64,000 nt of DNA from Gimesia fumaroli (GTDB lineage Bacteria > Planctomycetota > Planctomycetia > Planctomycetales > Planctomycetaceae). Location of the stretch: positions 2,765,164 to 2,829,163 of the forward strand of contig NZ_CP037452.1 in the NCBI RefSeq assembly GCF_007754425.1, in the 5' to 3' direction. Position 1 is the stretch's first letter; the number at the start of each line of letters is the position of its first letter. The notes beneath the pieces were generated by a model that was given only the letters and a program-made list of their open reading frames with translations, did not search any database and had not been told where the DNA came from. Made by a program: the position numbers and the translations under genes. Shown piece by piece: positions 28,802-38,593 of this stretch.

Positions 28802-28830
28802 TTGTCAAGTTAGCACTCATGCGCTAGAAA
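28802..28830 (+). promoter_or_regulatory. Sigma-70 promoter of the TetR-family gene
   Basis: TTGTCA (28802-28807) and TAGAAA (28825-28830) are separated by exactly 17 bases. The predicted start lies just before the GAGGG ribosome binding site and the ATG at 28850. The spacer contains TTAGCACTC. Confidence 0.5.
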
Positions 28831-28849
28831 GAGTGAGGGCAAGTTCTAT

Positions 28850-29518
28850 ATGGCGTCTTGCAATGTCCGTGATCGATTGCTGGAAGTGGCCGGTCCTGTT
28901 TTTTCGGAAAAGGGGTTTGAGAAGGCGACCGTACGCGAAATCTGTCAGAAAGCGGACGTGAATCTCGCCAGTGTGAATTATTATTTTGGCGATAAGGAAC
29001 AGCTCTATCTGGAGGTCGTCTGTCTGGCCAAAGAGATGGGGGTTTCGCGGGCACCACTTCCGGAATGGACTTCTGAGACGACACCCGAACAAAAGCTGCG
29101 GGACTGGGTCTCTACACTGGTGAGGCGAATGTTGGGAACGGGGGAGCTATCCTGGAGCAATCATTTGATGATGCGTGAAGTGTTGAGGCCGACTAAAGCG
29201 TGTGAGCATCTGATTCAGGAGTTGTTTCGGCCTTTTGTGAATATAGCCGACTCGATCCTGCAGGAAATTCTGGGAGATGACGTTCCTGAGTATCGGCGAA
29301 TGCAGTGTGTTTTCAGTATTGCCGCCCAATGCCAGTTCTATCGAGTTTCCAATGGTCTGGTGACTTTGATGTTAGGTCAAGAAGAAAAAGAGACTCACTA
29401 CGATACCGAGCATTTGATGGAGCATATTCTACAATTTTCGCTGGCGGCGGTTAAGAATTTGAAGCAGGAATTCACCGCATCAGAAATGGAATCTTCTTCA
29501 TCACTTAATGGAATCTGA
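28850..29518 (+). CDS. TetR family transcriptional regulator (CecR-like)
   Basis: This 222-residue repressor has an N-terminal helix-turn-helix (about residues 8-55) with RDRLLEVAGPVFSEKGFE and VREICQKADVNLASVNYYFGDKEQLY. It is followed by an all-helical ligand domain that resembles the CecR/YbiH type (QELFRPFVNIADSILQEIL, VFSIAAQCQFYRVSNGL). GAGGG lies ten bases before the ATG. It is followed after about 205 bases by an RND adaptor and permease on the same strand, so it most likely controls that pump and itself through the palindromes upstream. The inducer is unknown. Confidence 0.92.
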   Translation: MASCNVRDRLLEVAGPVFSEKGFEKATVREICQKADVNLASVNYYFGDKEQLYLEVVCLAKEMGVSRAPLPEWTSETTPEQKLRDWVSTLVRRMLGTGELSWSNHLMMREVLRPTKACEHLIQELFRPFVNIADSILQEILGDDVPEYRRMQCVFSIAAQCQFYRVSNGLVTLMLGQEEKETHYDTEHLMEHILQFSLAAVKNLKQEFTASEMESSSSLNGI

Positions 29519-29724
29519 ACCTCCAGAGTTAAGAATAGGTGTCCTGATTTAATGGAACGTTTTCCTAAATAAAAGAATTTCGTCAGAACAAATAAAAAGG
29601 CTTTCCTGCGGGAGAGCGCTTTCGCTACTGTTTGAACAATCCATTTCATTTTGATTTTCGCAAATTGGCTTTTCGCGTCCATGGTCAATTCTTGTTGTGA
29701 AGCATTTCGTGATAGAAAATACTC

Positions 29725-31173
29725 ATGTCAGATTTGAAAACTCAAAAATCAAGCAGTTTTTCCAAAAAGCTCAAGCATTTTTTGCTTCCGATTTTTATCA
29801 TTGTGCTTGGCGGCGGTGGTCTGGTCGTACTGATGGCGATGAAACAGGAACCGGAGAAAAGTGAAAAACTACTGGCAGATCTGGCTCCACTGGTCTCGAC
29901 CGAAACAATCGATCTTTCCGATGCCGGGGTCACGATTACCGTTGACGGGATCGTTGTTCCATCAAGGGAAGTGAAACTGGCTGCCGAAGTTTCCGGAAAA
30001 GTGCTTTTTACGCGTGACGGATGCAAGGTTGGAAATCTGGTTCGCAAAGCAACGGCGCAGGAGCTTAACGCAGCGGGGACTGAGAATCTCTTGATTCAGA
30101 TCGATCCGGAGAATTATGAGTTGGAAGTTAAGCGTCTGACTCAGGAGTATGCCCAGGCACAGGATGTGATCGATGAATTAGAAGTGGAGATCGATAATGC
30201 CAAGGCGATGATTGATCTGGCGCATGAAGAGGTACGTCTGCAGAAAACGCATTTAAATCGTATCGAAAAATTACGAGCGAGAAATGTTGTTTCTGATACA
30301 GATTATGAAGAGGCAAAACGGAGCGAACTTGCTGCCCGCAATGCACTGCAGAAGTTGACGAATGAAGCCGATTTGCTCAAATCACGTCGACAGCGTATGA
30401 TGCATGCCCGTGATCTGGTTGGGGTTCAGCTTTCACGTGCGAAATTAGATTTAAGTCGCACACGGATTTACTCTCCCATCAATGGAGTCATCGTCGAAGA
30501 TACTGTTGAAAAAGATGGTTATGTCAAAGTGGGGGATCCGCTGGTAACGATCGAAGATACCTCGGCTGTGGAAGTTCGTTCGAATTTACGAATGGAAGAA
30601 TTGTATCAACTCTGGCAGCACGCTGCCCAGACAGCGAAAACGGGAGAGCCTCTGGTCAAGTCAGATCAATCGAATCGACATGATCTGGGGTATCAGCTCC
30701 CGCAACTGCCGGTGAAGGTGTCTTACGAGTTGGGGGGGAGAAAATTCGTCTGGAATGGAAAACTGTCCCGCTATGATGGGATTGGCCTGGACGAGAAAAC
30801 GAGAACGGTTCCCTGTCGGATTGTGGTACCCGACCCCCGACCTGCAGAGATCTTAGTGAATGGGAAGCCAACGGATCAGGTTGTGGGCGCGCCTCCTTTG
30901 ACGCGCGGGATGTATGTTTCGATCGACATTCCACTTACTGGAAACAATTCATTATTGACGATTCCCGAAACGGCGATTCGTCCCGGAAACCTGGTCTGGG
31001 TCGTACGAGAAGGTTCGTTGCAGTCCGAGAAGATTCGTGTCGTTGACACGAGTGGCGATGTATTACTGGTTGAGCTGGGGGCCTCCGGGTTAAAACCGGG
31101 GGATCATGTTGTGACCTCTCCATTGAGTACTGCCAATGATGGCATGCTGGTCCGTGAAGGAGAGGCAAAATGA
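29725..31173 (+). CDS. RND efflux adaptor (membrane fusion protein)
   Basis: This 482-residue adaptor would link the RND permease encoded immediately downstream to an outer-membrane channel. It has an N-terminal transmembrane anchor (about residues 20-39, FLLPIFIIVLGGGGLVVLM). A first lipoyl half contains PSREVKLAAEVSGKVL, followed by a long coiled-coil hairpin (about 125-235, Glu/Leu/Arg-rich) and the second lipoyl half SPINGVIVEDTVEKDGYVKVGDPLVTIED. Beta-barrel and membrane-proximal domains complete it. It is about 80 residues longer than the other adaptor in the window. Its stop codon overlaps the permease ATG in an ATGA junction, so the two are translationally coupled. Confidence 0.92.
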   Translation: MSDLKTQKSSSFSKKLKHFLLPIFIIVLGGGGLVVLMAMKQEPEKSEKLLADLAPLVSTETIDLSDAGVTITVDGIVVPSREVKLAAEVSGKVLFTRDGCKVGNLVRKATAQELNAAGTENLLIQIDPENYELEVKRLTQEYAQAQDVIDELEVEIDNAKAMIDLAHEEVRLQKTHLNRIEKLRARNVVSDTDYEEAKRSELAARNALQKLTNEADLLKSRRQRMMHARDLVGVQLSRAKLDLSRTRIYSPINGVIVEDTVEKDGYVKVGDPLVTIEDTSAVEVRSNLRMEELYQLWQHAAQTAKTGEPLVKSDQSNRHDLGYQLPQLPVKVSYELGGRKFVWNGKLSRYDGIGLDEKTRTVPCRIVVPDPRPAEILVNGKPTDQVVGAPPLTRGMYVSIDIPLTGNNSLLTIPETAIRPGNLVWVVREGSLQSEKIRVVDTSGDVLLVELGASGLKPGDHVVTSPLSTANDGMLVREGEAK

Positions 31174-34100
31174 GGTCGATCATCAAATGGGCGATCAATA
31201 ACTCGCCCGCGATGAACACATTGATGATTACCGTTCTGGGGGTCGGACTGGTTTCGCTGACGCTCATGAGGCGCGAGGTCTTCCCGGAATTTGAGTTGGA
31301 AATTATTCTGGTCTCGGTGCCTTATCCCGGTGCCAGCCCTGATGAAGTCGAGGAAGGCATCTGCCAGAAAATGGAAGAAGCCGTCCGCTCGATAGATGGG
31401 ATCAAAAAGATGACTTCGATTGCCAATGAAGGCTCGGGGTCATTGGTGCTGGAACTCAGAGCCGATGTGCCTGATGTGCAGAAGATTTTGAATGAGGTCC
31501 GCTCCGAAATTGATCGAATTCCCAGTTTTCCGGAACTGGCAGAAGATCCGGAAGTGCAGCAGATTACGTTCAGGCAGGTCGCGATTGAAGTGGCGGTGAT
31601 TGGTCCTGATGAGGAGGGGGCTAACAGTGAGTGGGAGCTACGGTCGGTTTCCGAGCGGATTCGAGACGAATTGTTACAACTTAAGTCGGTCTCTCAGGCG
31701 AATATTGCGGGTGCCCGCGATTACCAGATTGATATTGAAATTCCTGAAGCGACGCTCCGAAAATATGGTTTGACATTACAGGACGTGGCGAGGACGGTAC
31801 GCCGGGAAAATCTCGAGCTGCCAGGCGGAAAGCTGATTACCGATTCGCAGGTCCTGCTGCTGCGAGGTAAGAATAAACATCTGATCGGCAGCGAAATCGA
31901 GAAGATTCCCCTGGTGACAGAACCGGGGGGCGTGGTGCTCACCGTGGGTGATATCGGGCGGGTGCAGGACGATTTTTCTGATACGACGATGATCAGTGAA
32001 ATTGACGGGAAACCGGCGCTGTCGATCGCCGTCGAACGTACCGCACAGGAAGACCTGTTGGCGATTGTGGAGCAGGTCCGTGAATATGTGAAAACCGCCA
32101 ACTTGCCGCCGGGTTATTCGTTGAAACTATGGAAAGATCAGTCGATCGATGTACGCGATCGAATGAGTTTGCTCAGCCGGAACGGATTGCAGGGGTTGAT
32201 TCTGGTTTTTATCACACTGACAATTTTTCTGGAGTTTCGACTGGCGTTCTGGGTTGCTTTGGGGATTCCAATTTCGATGTTTGGCGCATGTATTGTGCTG
32301 TACTACACCGGCCAGACATTGAATATGCTTTCGATGTTCGCGTTTCTGATGGCGCTGGGGATCGTCGTTGATGACGCGATTGTGGTAGGCGAAAATATCT
32401 ATGAGCATCGGCAGATGGGGAAGTCATTTCATGTCGCCGCCATTGATGGTGCGACGGAAGTATTGCCTTCTGTGTGTGCTTCCGTGACCACCACCGTTAT
32501 CGCATTTATGCCGTTGTTGTTTGTATCAGGGATCATGGGGAAATTTATCGCCGTGATGCCGATCGCCGTGATTGCGATGCTGGTGATTTCCCTGTTGGAA
32601 AGTACGTTTATTCTTCCCTGTCATTTAGCACACGGAAAACAAGCTTCAGCACAGGGAGTAGATCAGAGTCCAGATTCGTCAGAGGGCTTTGTCGGCCGGA
32701 AACTGAATAAATTTATCGAACGAATTTATCTGCCCGTCTTGAAAGCAGCGTTAAACTATCCGAGCTCTGCACTCGCGGTGGCGGGGGCGCTCATGTTGTT
32801 GTCAGCAGGATTAATTTTGGGTGGGTTTGCGCCGTTCAATATTTTTCCGAAGACCGATTATCGAATGATTGAAGCAACGGTTGAGTTTCCTGATGGAACG
32901 CCTCAATCGATTACTGGTGAAGCGACTCGAAAAATTCAGGAGATCTTTGAAGAGCTGGATCAGGACTATCAGAAAAAACATGGCAATTCCCTGATCAAAC
33001 TGGTTCGCAGAAACGTGGGATTTGGAACCCGAGATGAGTCGGGCGGGGGGCTCGGCGGCTCAGTCGAAGGGAGTCATATCGGAAAAGTCAGTGTCGAAAT
33101 TGTTGAGGCAGAGGAACGAACGCTGGGCAGTGAAGAAATTCTCGATCTCTGGCGAGAGCGCGTCGGGGAAGTGCCCGGTGTTGATCGATTGACTTTTAAT
33201 TCTCCCTCAATGGGGCCCGGTGGCAAGCCGATTGAGTTTAAGCTGCTGGCTGATGCGGAACATCTGAATGAACTGGAAGCGGCTGTCGAGGCCTGTAAGC
33301 AGGAACTGGCAACCTATCCGGGAGTCAAGGATATCAATGATGATTCCAGTCCCGGAAAGTGGGAGTTCCAGATCAAGATCAAAGATAAAGCCCGTGCGAT
33401 GGGGGTCCCTTTAGCCGATGTCGCAGAGACGGTTCGTGCGACCTATTATGGAGAAGAAGTCATGCGACTCCAGCGGGGGCGGCATGAAGTCAAGCTGATG
33501 GTTCGTTACCCGGAAGAAGAGCGCCGTTCGCTGATGGGATTTGATGATATTCGAATTCGCACAGGAGACGGTTCAGAACGACCGATAACCGAACTGGCTG
33601 AGATTGACGTGAAGCGAGGTTATTCTGAGATCAACCGGATCGATCAACAACGGTCGATCACTGTGTATTCCGATCTGAACGAGAAAGAAGGCAATGCTCG
33701 GGAGATTGTGCAGGCACTGAAAAAGCCAGGCGGCTTCATGGATCAGTTATTGGTCCAATATCCTGATGTGCGTGTTCGTTGGGAAGGGCAACAGGAGCAG
33801 ACGGACGAATCAGTTAATAGTTTGATTGTAGGGCTGTTGATCGCGATGGCATCAATGTTCGCTTTACTGACTGTAGAATTTCGATCTTATGTCCAACCTT
33901 TGATCATTTTAGGTATCATTCCTTTTGGGATTATTGGAGCTGTGTTTGGTCATGCGATTCTGGGGATGGAATTGACACTGTTCTCCTTATTTGGTCTGGT
34001 GGCATTAACAGGTGTCGTGGTGAATGATTCGATTGTATTAATCGATTTTATTAATCATCGCATCGCGGATGGCCTGCCTTTAAAAGCGGCTCTGCTTGAT

Positions 34101-34412
34101 GCCGGGCAACGTCGTTTTCGACCGGTCTTGCTGACGTCGATGACGACGATTGTCGGTTTAGCGCCGATATTGAAAGAGACTTCCTTTCAGGCGCAAATTA
34201 TTATCCCGATGGCTGCCAGTCTGATTTTCGGTTTGATGCTGGCGACGGTTCTGGTGTTATTTCTGATTCCCACGTATTATTACCTGTATGCTCGTGCCAT
34301 GGGGGCAAAGCCAGACGAACCCTGGGTTCGCAAATCAGATGGAAATGAAGACGAAGCAGGCTATAATGTGGGTGAAAGGCAGTCGTCAGGAATTATGCCC
34401 ATACAGACCTAA
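31170..34412 (+). CDS. RND efflux permease (AcrB/HAE1-like)
   Basis: This 1080-residue inner-membrane transporter has the twelve-helix RND topology with two large periplasmic loops. Visible marks are VSVPYPGASPDEVEEGICQ near residue 50, the helix-4 proton-relay pair in ALGIVVDDAIVVGENIY (about residue 405), and the matching helix-10/11 segment ALTGVVVNDSIVLIDFI near 955. The last residues are hydrophilic. Together with the adaptor it forms a TetR-controlled tripartite pump lacking its own outer-membrane channel gene. It is intact; the substrate is unknown. Confidence 0.95.
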   Translation: MRSIIKWAINNSPAMNTLMITVLGVGLVSLTLMRREVFPEFELEIILVSVPYPGASPDEVEEGICQKMEEAVRSIDGIKKMTSIANEGSGSLVLELRADVPDVQKILNEVRSEIDRIPSFPELAEDPEVQQITFRQVAIEVAVIGPDEEGANSEWELRSVSERIRDELLQLKSVSQANIAGARDYQIDIEIPEATLRKYGLTLQDVARTVRRENLELPGGKLITDSQVLLLRGKNKHLIGSEIEKIPLVTEPGGVVLTVGDIGRVQDDFSDTTMISEIDGKPALSIAVERTAQEDLLAIVEQVREYVKTANLPPGYSLKLWKDQSIDVRDRMSLLSRNGLQGLILVFITLTIFLEFRLAFWVALGIPISMFGACIVLYYTGQTLNMLSMFAFLMALGIVVDDAIVVGENIYEHRQMGKSFHVAAIDGATEVLPSVCASVTTTVIAFMPLLFVSGIMGKFIAVMPIAVIAMLVISLLESTFILPCHLAHGKQASAQGVDQSPDSSEGFVGRKLNKFIERIYLPVLKAALNYPSSALAVAGALMLLSAGLILGGFAPFNIFPKTDYRMIEATVEFPDGTPQSITGEATRKIQEIFEELDQDYQKKHGNSLIKLVRRNVGFGTRDESGGGLGGSVEGSHIGKVSVEIVEAEERTLGSEEILDLWRERVGEVPGVDRLTFNSPSMGPGGKPIEFKLLADAEHLNELEAAVEACKQELATYPGVKDINDDSSPGKWEFQIKIKDKARAMGVPLADVAETVRATYYGEEVMRLQRGRHEVKLMVRYPEEERRSLMGFDDIRIRTGDGSERPITELAEIDVKRGYSEINRIDQQRSITVYSDLNEKEGNAREIVQALKKPGGFMDQLLVQYPDVRVRWEGQQEQTDESVNSLIVGLLIAMASMFALLTVEFRSYVQPLIILGIIPFGIIGAVFGHAILGMELTLFSLFGLVALTGVVVNDSIVLIDFINHRIADGLPLKAALLDAGQRRFRPVLLTSMTTIVGLAPILKETSFQAQIIIPMAASLIFGLMLATVLVLFLIPTYYYLYARAMGAKPDEPWVRKSDGNEDEAGYNVGERQSSGIMPIQT

Positions 34413-34545
34413 ATGACAAGGGGTGTGATCGTTTGGATATGTTCTTGCTTGTCGATGTGGCCTCTGGTTAGGATACGCCGACAGTTTTGGTCTGAAAGTC
34501 TGGTTTACAGTCGGAAGAAGCCGATCTTCTTTTAGGTTTAGAATG

Positions 34546-34932
34546 ATGAAACGCGTTTTGCTCAAATCGAAAATTCACCGCGCTACCGTGACGGAAGCGA
34601 ATCTGGAGTACAATGGCAGTGTGACCATTGATCAGGAGTTAATGGAAGCTGCGGATATCGTTGAGTACGAGCAAGTACAAATCTACAACATTACCTCCGG
34701 TACCCGACTGACCACGTATGCGATTACAGGCGCGCCAGGCTCTGGTGTGATTTGTATCAATGGGGCTGCCGCGCATCTGGTAAAACCAAACGATCTGGTG
34801 ATTATCGCCAGCTATGCAGAGTACAAAGAAAAGGAATCGCGCCGTCATCGGCCGAAAGTGGTCCTGGTCGATGAGCAAAACTGTCCTGTCCCTGAGCCAG
34901 CCGAACTGCCTGTCGCCTCTGCAGCAGAATAG
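34546..34932 (+). CDS. panD: Aspartate 1-decarboxylase (PanD)
   Basis: PanD makes beta-alanine from aspartate for pantothenate and CoA. It is synthesised as a proenzyme that cleaves itself at Gly24-Ser25 to form a pyruvoyl group. The motif YNGSVTID is present, and starting from ATG 34546 places the scissile bond at exactly 24/25. The ATG one codon earlier (34543) would shift it by one. [11 protein letters not shown] keeps the Arg54 and Tyr58 equivalents, and NGAAAHL is typical. An AGG lies about nine bases upstream. coaB and coaC of the same pathway are about 20 kb away on the other strand. Confidence 0.95.
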   Translation: MKRVLLKSKIHRATVTEANLEYNGSVTIDQELMEAADIVEYEQVQIYNITSGTRLTTYAITGAPGSGVICINGAAAHLVKPNDLVIIASYAEYKEKESRRHRPKVVLVDEQNCPVPEPAELPVASAAE

Positions 34933-35252
34933 GTGCATTGAATTTAAGCGGTGTGCCTGTTGTGTGTGCAGTTCGGGCTGCTTGTAACGAATGCTTTGAG
35001 CAAAAATCATTGTTTCTCAAAAAAAAACACTCTGCCTCTTCCGTGCCCCTATGGGAAAGCCTATGATAGAGATGCGTTCGCCATCTTTTTGTGCATGTAG
35101 GTGCAATTATTTCATGCTGGTTTAGCAGGGACTCCATAATCTTTCGAAGAATGATCATATCTGAAAGATTGAATGGCTCAGGTGTCTTGTTCAATGAATG
35201 ACTTCTGTTGCCGGTTTTCACTGCGATTAAATAGGATTTTCCCATAGATAGA
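34933..35252. other. Intergenic region between panD and the sigma-54 activator gene
   Basis: In these 320 bases I see an inverted repeat TTTGAG...CTCAAA (near 34995-35021) followed by nine A residues. It would make a U-tract only for minus-strand transcription, where no gene needs it. No clear promoter, sigma-54 site, RNA gene or small protein is visible. Confidence 0.4.
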
Positions 35253-36293
35253 ATGGAAGACGATCGCCCTATCTTAGAAGACATGGTTGGCTATAGCCCG
35301 GCCATGCGAAATATCTATCGCCTGACTCGTCGTGCCGCCAGTACATCTTCAACCGTATTGCTGACAGGCGAAACTGGTACCGGGAAGGAATTGATAGCCA
35401 GAGGTATCCATGAATTGAGCCCCCGCGCCTCAGGTCCGTTTATTCGTGTGAACTGTGGGGCGCTCAGTGAGAGTCTGTTGGAGAGCGAACTGTTTGGGCA
35501 TATTAAAGGTGCTTTTACCAGTGCCGTCGAAAATCGAACCGGTCGATTCGAAGCTGCACACGGCGGAACGATCTTTCTGGATGAGATCAATTCCGTCAGT
35601 TTTACCCTGCAGGTCAAATTGTTACGCGTGTTGCAGGAGCATGAATTCGAGCGTGTTGGAGATACCCGTTCCATTCAGGTTGACTGTCGTATTGTTGCGG
35701 CAACGAATCGTAATTTACTGGATGAAATTGAAGCAGGCCGCTTTCGTGAGGATCTATATTATCGCTTGAATGTGATTCCCATCGATCTGCCCCCGTTGCG
35801 CGATCGTGCTGAAGATATTCCTGATTTAATCCATTTTTTTGCCAAGCAATTCTCTGCGGAAGAACAGATTCCATTACCTCATTTTTCGGAGGAAGTGTTA
35901 TCAACGTTCAAGAATTATGCCTGGCCCGGAAATGTGCGTGAGCTGCAGAATTACGTTGAACGACTGATTGTACTGTCAGGTGAGGATGGTCCCTCCCTGG
36001 ATTTATTACCGGGGCATGTCACAGGGAAATCTGTTCCTCGATCACTGCCTTCCCGGGAACAGGACCCAGAGGCACTCTGTCGGGAACTGGTGGCGCTGGA
36101 ATTACATCGCGTGGGCGACGACTCGACCAATGTGCACACACAGATTGTGTCGCAAGTGGAGAAAGAACTGATTTTGCAGGTTTTACGGTCTTGTCAGGGG
36201 GTCCAGACGAAGACGGCCACACGTCTGGGAATCAACCGGAATACGCTACATAAAAAAATATCAGAGTACGAATTAGAATCTGAAGCAAGATGA
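35253..36293 (+). CDS. Stand-alone sigma-54 dependent AAA+ transcriptional activator
   Basis: This 346-residue bacterial enhancer-binding protein opens sigma-54 promoter complexes using ATP. The central AAA+ domain starts almost at residue 10, with no receiver, GAF or PAS domain, like PspF. Walker A is GETGTGKE (39-46). The sigma-54 contact loop reads GAFTSA (86-91) where most have GAFTGA. Walker B is [10 protein letters not shown] (104-113). The C-terminal Fis-type helix-turn-helix is [22 protein letters not shown]. Without a sensor domain, control must come from a partner protein or from its abundance. It is not next to a histidine kinase; panD precedes it and a hemX-like gene follows. Confidence 0.93.
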   Translation: MEDDRPILEDMVGYSPAMRNIYRLTRRAASTSSTVLLTGETGTGKELIARGIHELSPRASGPFIRVNCGALSESLLESELFGHIKGAFTSAVENRTGRFEAAHGGTIFLDEINSVSFTLQVKLLRVLQEHEFERVGDTRSIQVDCRIVAATNRNLLDEIEAGRFREDLYYRLNVIPIDLPPLRDRAEDIPDLIHFFAKQFSAEEQIPLPHFSEEVLSTFKNYAWPGNVRELQNYVERLIVLSGEDGPSLDLLPGHVTGKSVPRSLPSREQDPEALCRELVALELHRVGDDSTNVHTQIVSQVEKELILQVLRSCQGVQTKTATRLGINRNTLHKKISEYELESEAR

Positions 36294-36319
36294 CTTGCCC
36301 TTAACCTGCTGTACGGCCC

Positions 36320-36325
36320 TATAAT
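36320..36325 (+). promoter_or_regulatory. Consensus -10 TATAAT upstream of hemX-hemA
   Basis: A perfect TATAAT lies about 80 bases before the hemX-like ATG. TTGCCC (36295-36300) is a possible -35 but at 19 bases, longer than ideal. Start of the hemX-hemA transcript near 36332 is inferred. Confidence 0.4.
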
Positions 36326-36404
36326 AGGGAGTCGTTCTGATTCCCGTCAGTCGCATAGAGAGCCCTCCACTTTTGTTCCTCTCTTCTGAAACAAAGTAAC
36401 CAGC

Positions 36405-37313
36405 ATGTTATCGAATGTCACTGTTTTCTGTTTTATGGCCAGTTATCTGGTGGCTCTGGGATTAGAGCTGGCCCGATTTCTGCGGAAAAAAAGCGGATAC
36501 CTGCGGCCTCTGATCTTTCTGTTTTCACTGGCGGGCCTGGTAGCACAGACGGCTTACCTTTTTAATCGTGCCCGGGAAACTCAGCTTCCTCCTCTATTGA
36601 GTTCTACCCATGACTGGCTGGTCGTCTTTGCCTGGCTGCTGGTGGCGATTTTTCTGTTTATCAATTTGATTGATGAAGAACTTTCGATCGGTCTGTTTCT
36701 GTTTCCCCTGGTCTTGTCGTTGGTCGTTTCGTCTTACTTTGTGGATGATGTGACCAATACCCTGGTGCAGCCGGCGATTCGTTCGTGGGCGCTGTTGCAT
36801 GCCTCGCTACTGGTACTGGGAGGAGTGGGGATCGCACTCTGTTTTGTGATCAGCGCGATGTATCTGATTCAGCATCGACGACTGAAGCAGAAGCAGAATT
36901 TTTCCGAAGGATTCAATCTCCCCAGTCTGGCAAAATTAGCGCGTCTGAATCGCTGGGCGCTGATGATTTCGACCCCCTTGCTGACAATCGGGATGGGGAT
37001 CGGGATTGGTCTGGGAGTCTATGTTCGCAAAGGCGCGCAAGCCATTTCGTTTCTTGATCCGGTGATTATCGTGTACGAAATTGTGTGGGCCGCCATGATG
37101 ATCAGTGTCATCTTTATTCTTCGCAAGAAACAACCCAATCAGAAACATATCGCTCAATTAACCATCTGGACGGGGGGACTGTTGCTGTTAACGGTGATCG
37201 GCATTCAAATTTTGACGAATGTGCGCATCCTGAATTTTGATTCCTGGCACTCTTATTATTCTTCGCCGAGCGGAGATGTTCCGGGATCGACTGCAGAAAG
37301 GATCGTTTCGTGA
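36405..37313 (+). CDS. HemX/CcsA-like cytochrome c assembly family membrane protein
   Basis: This 302-residue integral membrane protein has about eight predicted helices and belongs to the CcsA/HemX cytochrome-assembly family. The diagnostic region is WALLHASLLVLGGVGIALCF (about 127-146), with the conserved His that may contact haem. The last helices contain TPLLTIGMGIGIGLGVYVRKG. In Bacillus, HemX sits beside HemA and limits its level. Here its stop overlaps the hemA GTG start in a GTGA junction, so they are coupled. A role in haem transport or cytochrome c maturation is the alternative. Confidence 0.85.
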   Translation: MLSNVTVFCFMASYLVALGLELARFLRKKSGYLRPLIFLFSLAGLVAQTAYLFNRARETQLPPLLSSTHDWLVVFAWLLVAIFLFINLIDEELSIGLFLFPLVLSLVVSSYFVDDVTNTLVQPAIRSWALLHASLLVLGGVGIALCFVISAMYLIQHRRLKQKQNFSEGFNLPSLAKLARLNRWALMISTPLLTIGMGIGIGLGVYVRKGAQAISFLDPVIIVYEIVWAAMMISVIFILRKKQPNQKHIAQLTIWTGGLLLLTVIGIQILTNVRILNFDSWHSYYSSPSGDVPGSTAERIVS

Positions 37314-38590
37314 ATCTGCAGGTCGTTTACTGTAATCATCAGACAGCAGGTTTGGACATTCGCGAGAAGCTGGCTTTCTCGTCGAAAGAACAGTTGGATA
37401 ACGCCTATTCTGTGCTGAAGCGATCGTATCCCGAAACAGAGATGGTGGTGATTTCAACCTGTAATCGGGTGGAATTGTATACGGCGACGCAGGAATCAGA
37501 GACGGGTCCGTCGCATCAGGATCTGGCGAAATTCTTTTCCGAGTTCCATCAGGTCCCCGTCAGCGATTTTTTTGAAGACTTTCTGGAGCGCACGGGGCCA
37601 GATGCAGTTCGACATCTGTTTCAGGTTGCCTCCAGTCTTGACAGTATGGTGTTAGGCGAACCGCAGATTGTGAATCAGGTGAAGGAAGCCTATCAACGTG
37701 CAACCGAGAACGAACTGTGCGGCCCCTTAACCCACGCACTGTTTCAACAGGCGATTCGGGTTTCGGCGCGGGTGCGAACGGAAACGCAACTTGCAGAAGG
37801 GCGAGTTTCGATTGCCAGTGTGGCAGTGGGCACGTTCGGCAAAGGGATTTTCGAACGCTTTGATGACAAAACCGTGTTGATCATCGGTGCCGGCGAAATG
37901 GCGGAAGAGACGCTGACCTACCTGAAAGATGAGGGAGTGAAGCAGATTAACGTCGTGAATCGCAGCCTGGAAAATGCAGAGAAGCTGGCGATGAAAGTTG
38001 GTGGTCAAGCCAGGCCTTATCAGGATCTGGAAGACTGTCTTGCAGACGCCGATGTGATTGTCAGTACGACGGGGGCTTCTCAACCGATCGTCGATGTGGC
38101 CTGCTTCCAACGCGTTTTAAAAAAGGCGGGGAATAAAACATTTTTCATTCTCGATTTAGGGGCACCTCGCGATTTTGACCCTGCTGTCGGCAAGATCAGT
38201 GATAACATCTTTCTCTACGATATCGACGATCTCGAAGCGACCTGCGAGAAAAATCGCAAGGCACGTCAAAAAGAAGTAGAAAAAGCTCTTGCGATTATCG
38301 ATGAAGAAACCGAGCGGTTCATGCACGGGGTCTATCATCGGGCAACCGGTCCGATCATCAAGCAACTGCGGGAACAATGGCACGATGTGCGAGAGCAGGA
38401 AGTTGATAAACTGTTCGGCAAACTTTCCCACCTGGATGAAAAAGATCAGGAATTGATCAAACGTTCTATCGAACAAATTGTGAATAAACTGCTGCATCCC
38501 CCTCTGGAAGTATTGAGGCAAGAGGCGCGGGAAGGAACGCCACACGGACTCCTGGATGCGCTCAAGCAGTTATTTCATATTCGAGATTAA
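37310..38590 (+). CDS. hemA: Glutamyl-tRNA reductase
   Basis: This 426-residue NADPH enzyme reduces glutamyl-tRNA to glutamate-1-semialdehyde, the first step of haem synthesis by the C5 route. The catalytic Cys51 lies in VISTCNRVELY. SSLDSMVLGEPQIVNQVKEAY and IIGAGEMAEETLTYL (the NADPH fold) follow, and a C-terminal dimerisation helix closes the protein. The start is GTG 37310, overlapping the hemX-like stop. Its use shows that this organism makes haem from glutamate, which fits with the cytochrome-bearing protein encoded at 39435. Confidence 0.97.
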   Translation: MNLQVVYCNHQTAGLDIREKLAFSSKEQLDNAYSVLKRSYPETEMVVISTCNRVELYTATQESETGPSHQDLAKFFSEFHQVPVSDFFEDFLERTGPDAVRHLFQVASSLDSMVLGEPQIVNQVKEAYQRATENELCGPLTHALFQQAIRVSARVRTETQLAEGRVSIASVAVGTFGKGIFERFDDKTVLIIGAGEMAEETLTYLKDEGVKQINVVNRSLENAEKLAMKVGGQARPYQDLEDCLADADVIVSTTGASQPIVDVACFQRVLKKAGNKTFFILDLGAPRDFDPAVGKISDNIFLYDIDDLEATCEKNRKARQKEVEKALAIIDEETERFMHGVYHRATGPIIKQLREQWHDVREQEVDKLFGKLSHLDEKDQELIKRSIEQIVNKLLHPPLEVLRQEAREGTPHGLLDALKQLFHIRD

Positions 38591-38593
38591 CGC

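Noticed and set aside
28810-28835. CIRCE-like element upstream of the TetR gene (TTAGCACTC ... GAGTG)
   Set aside because: The left arm matches exactly, but the spacer is 12 instead of 9 bases and the right arm stops after GAGTG. No heat-shock gene follows. Probably chance.
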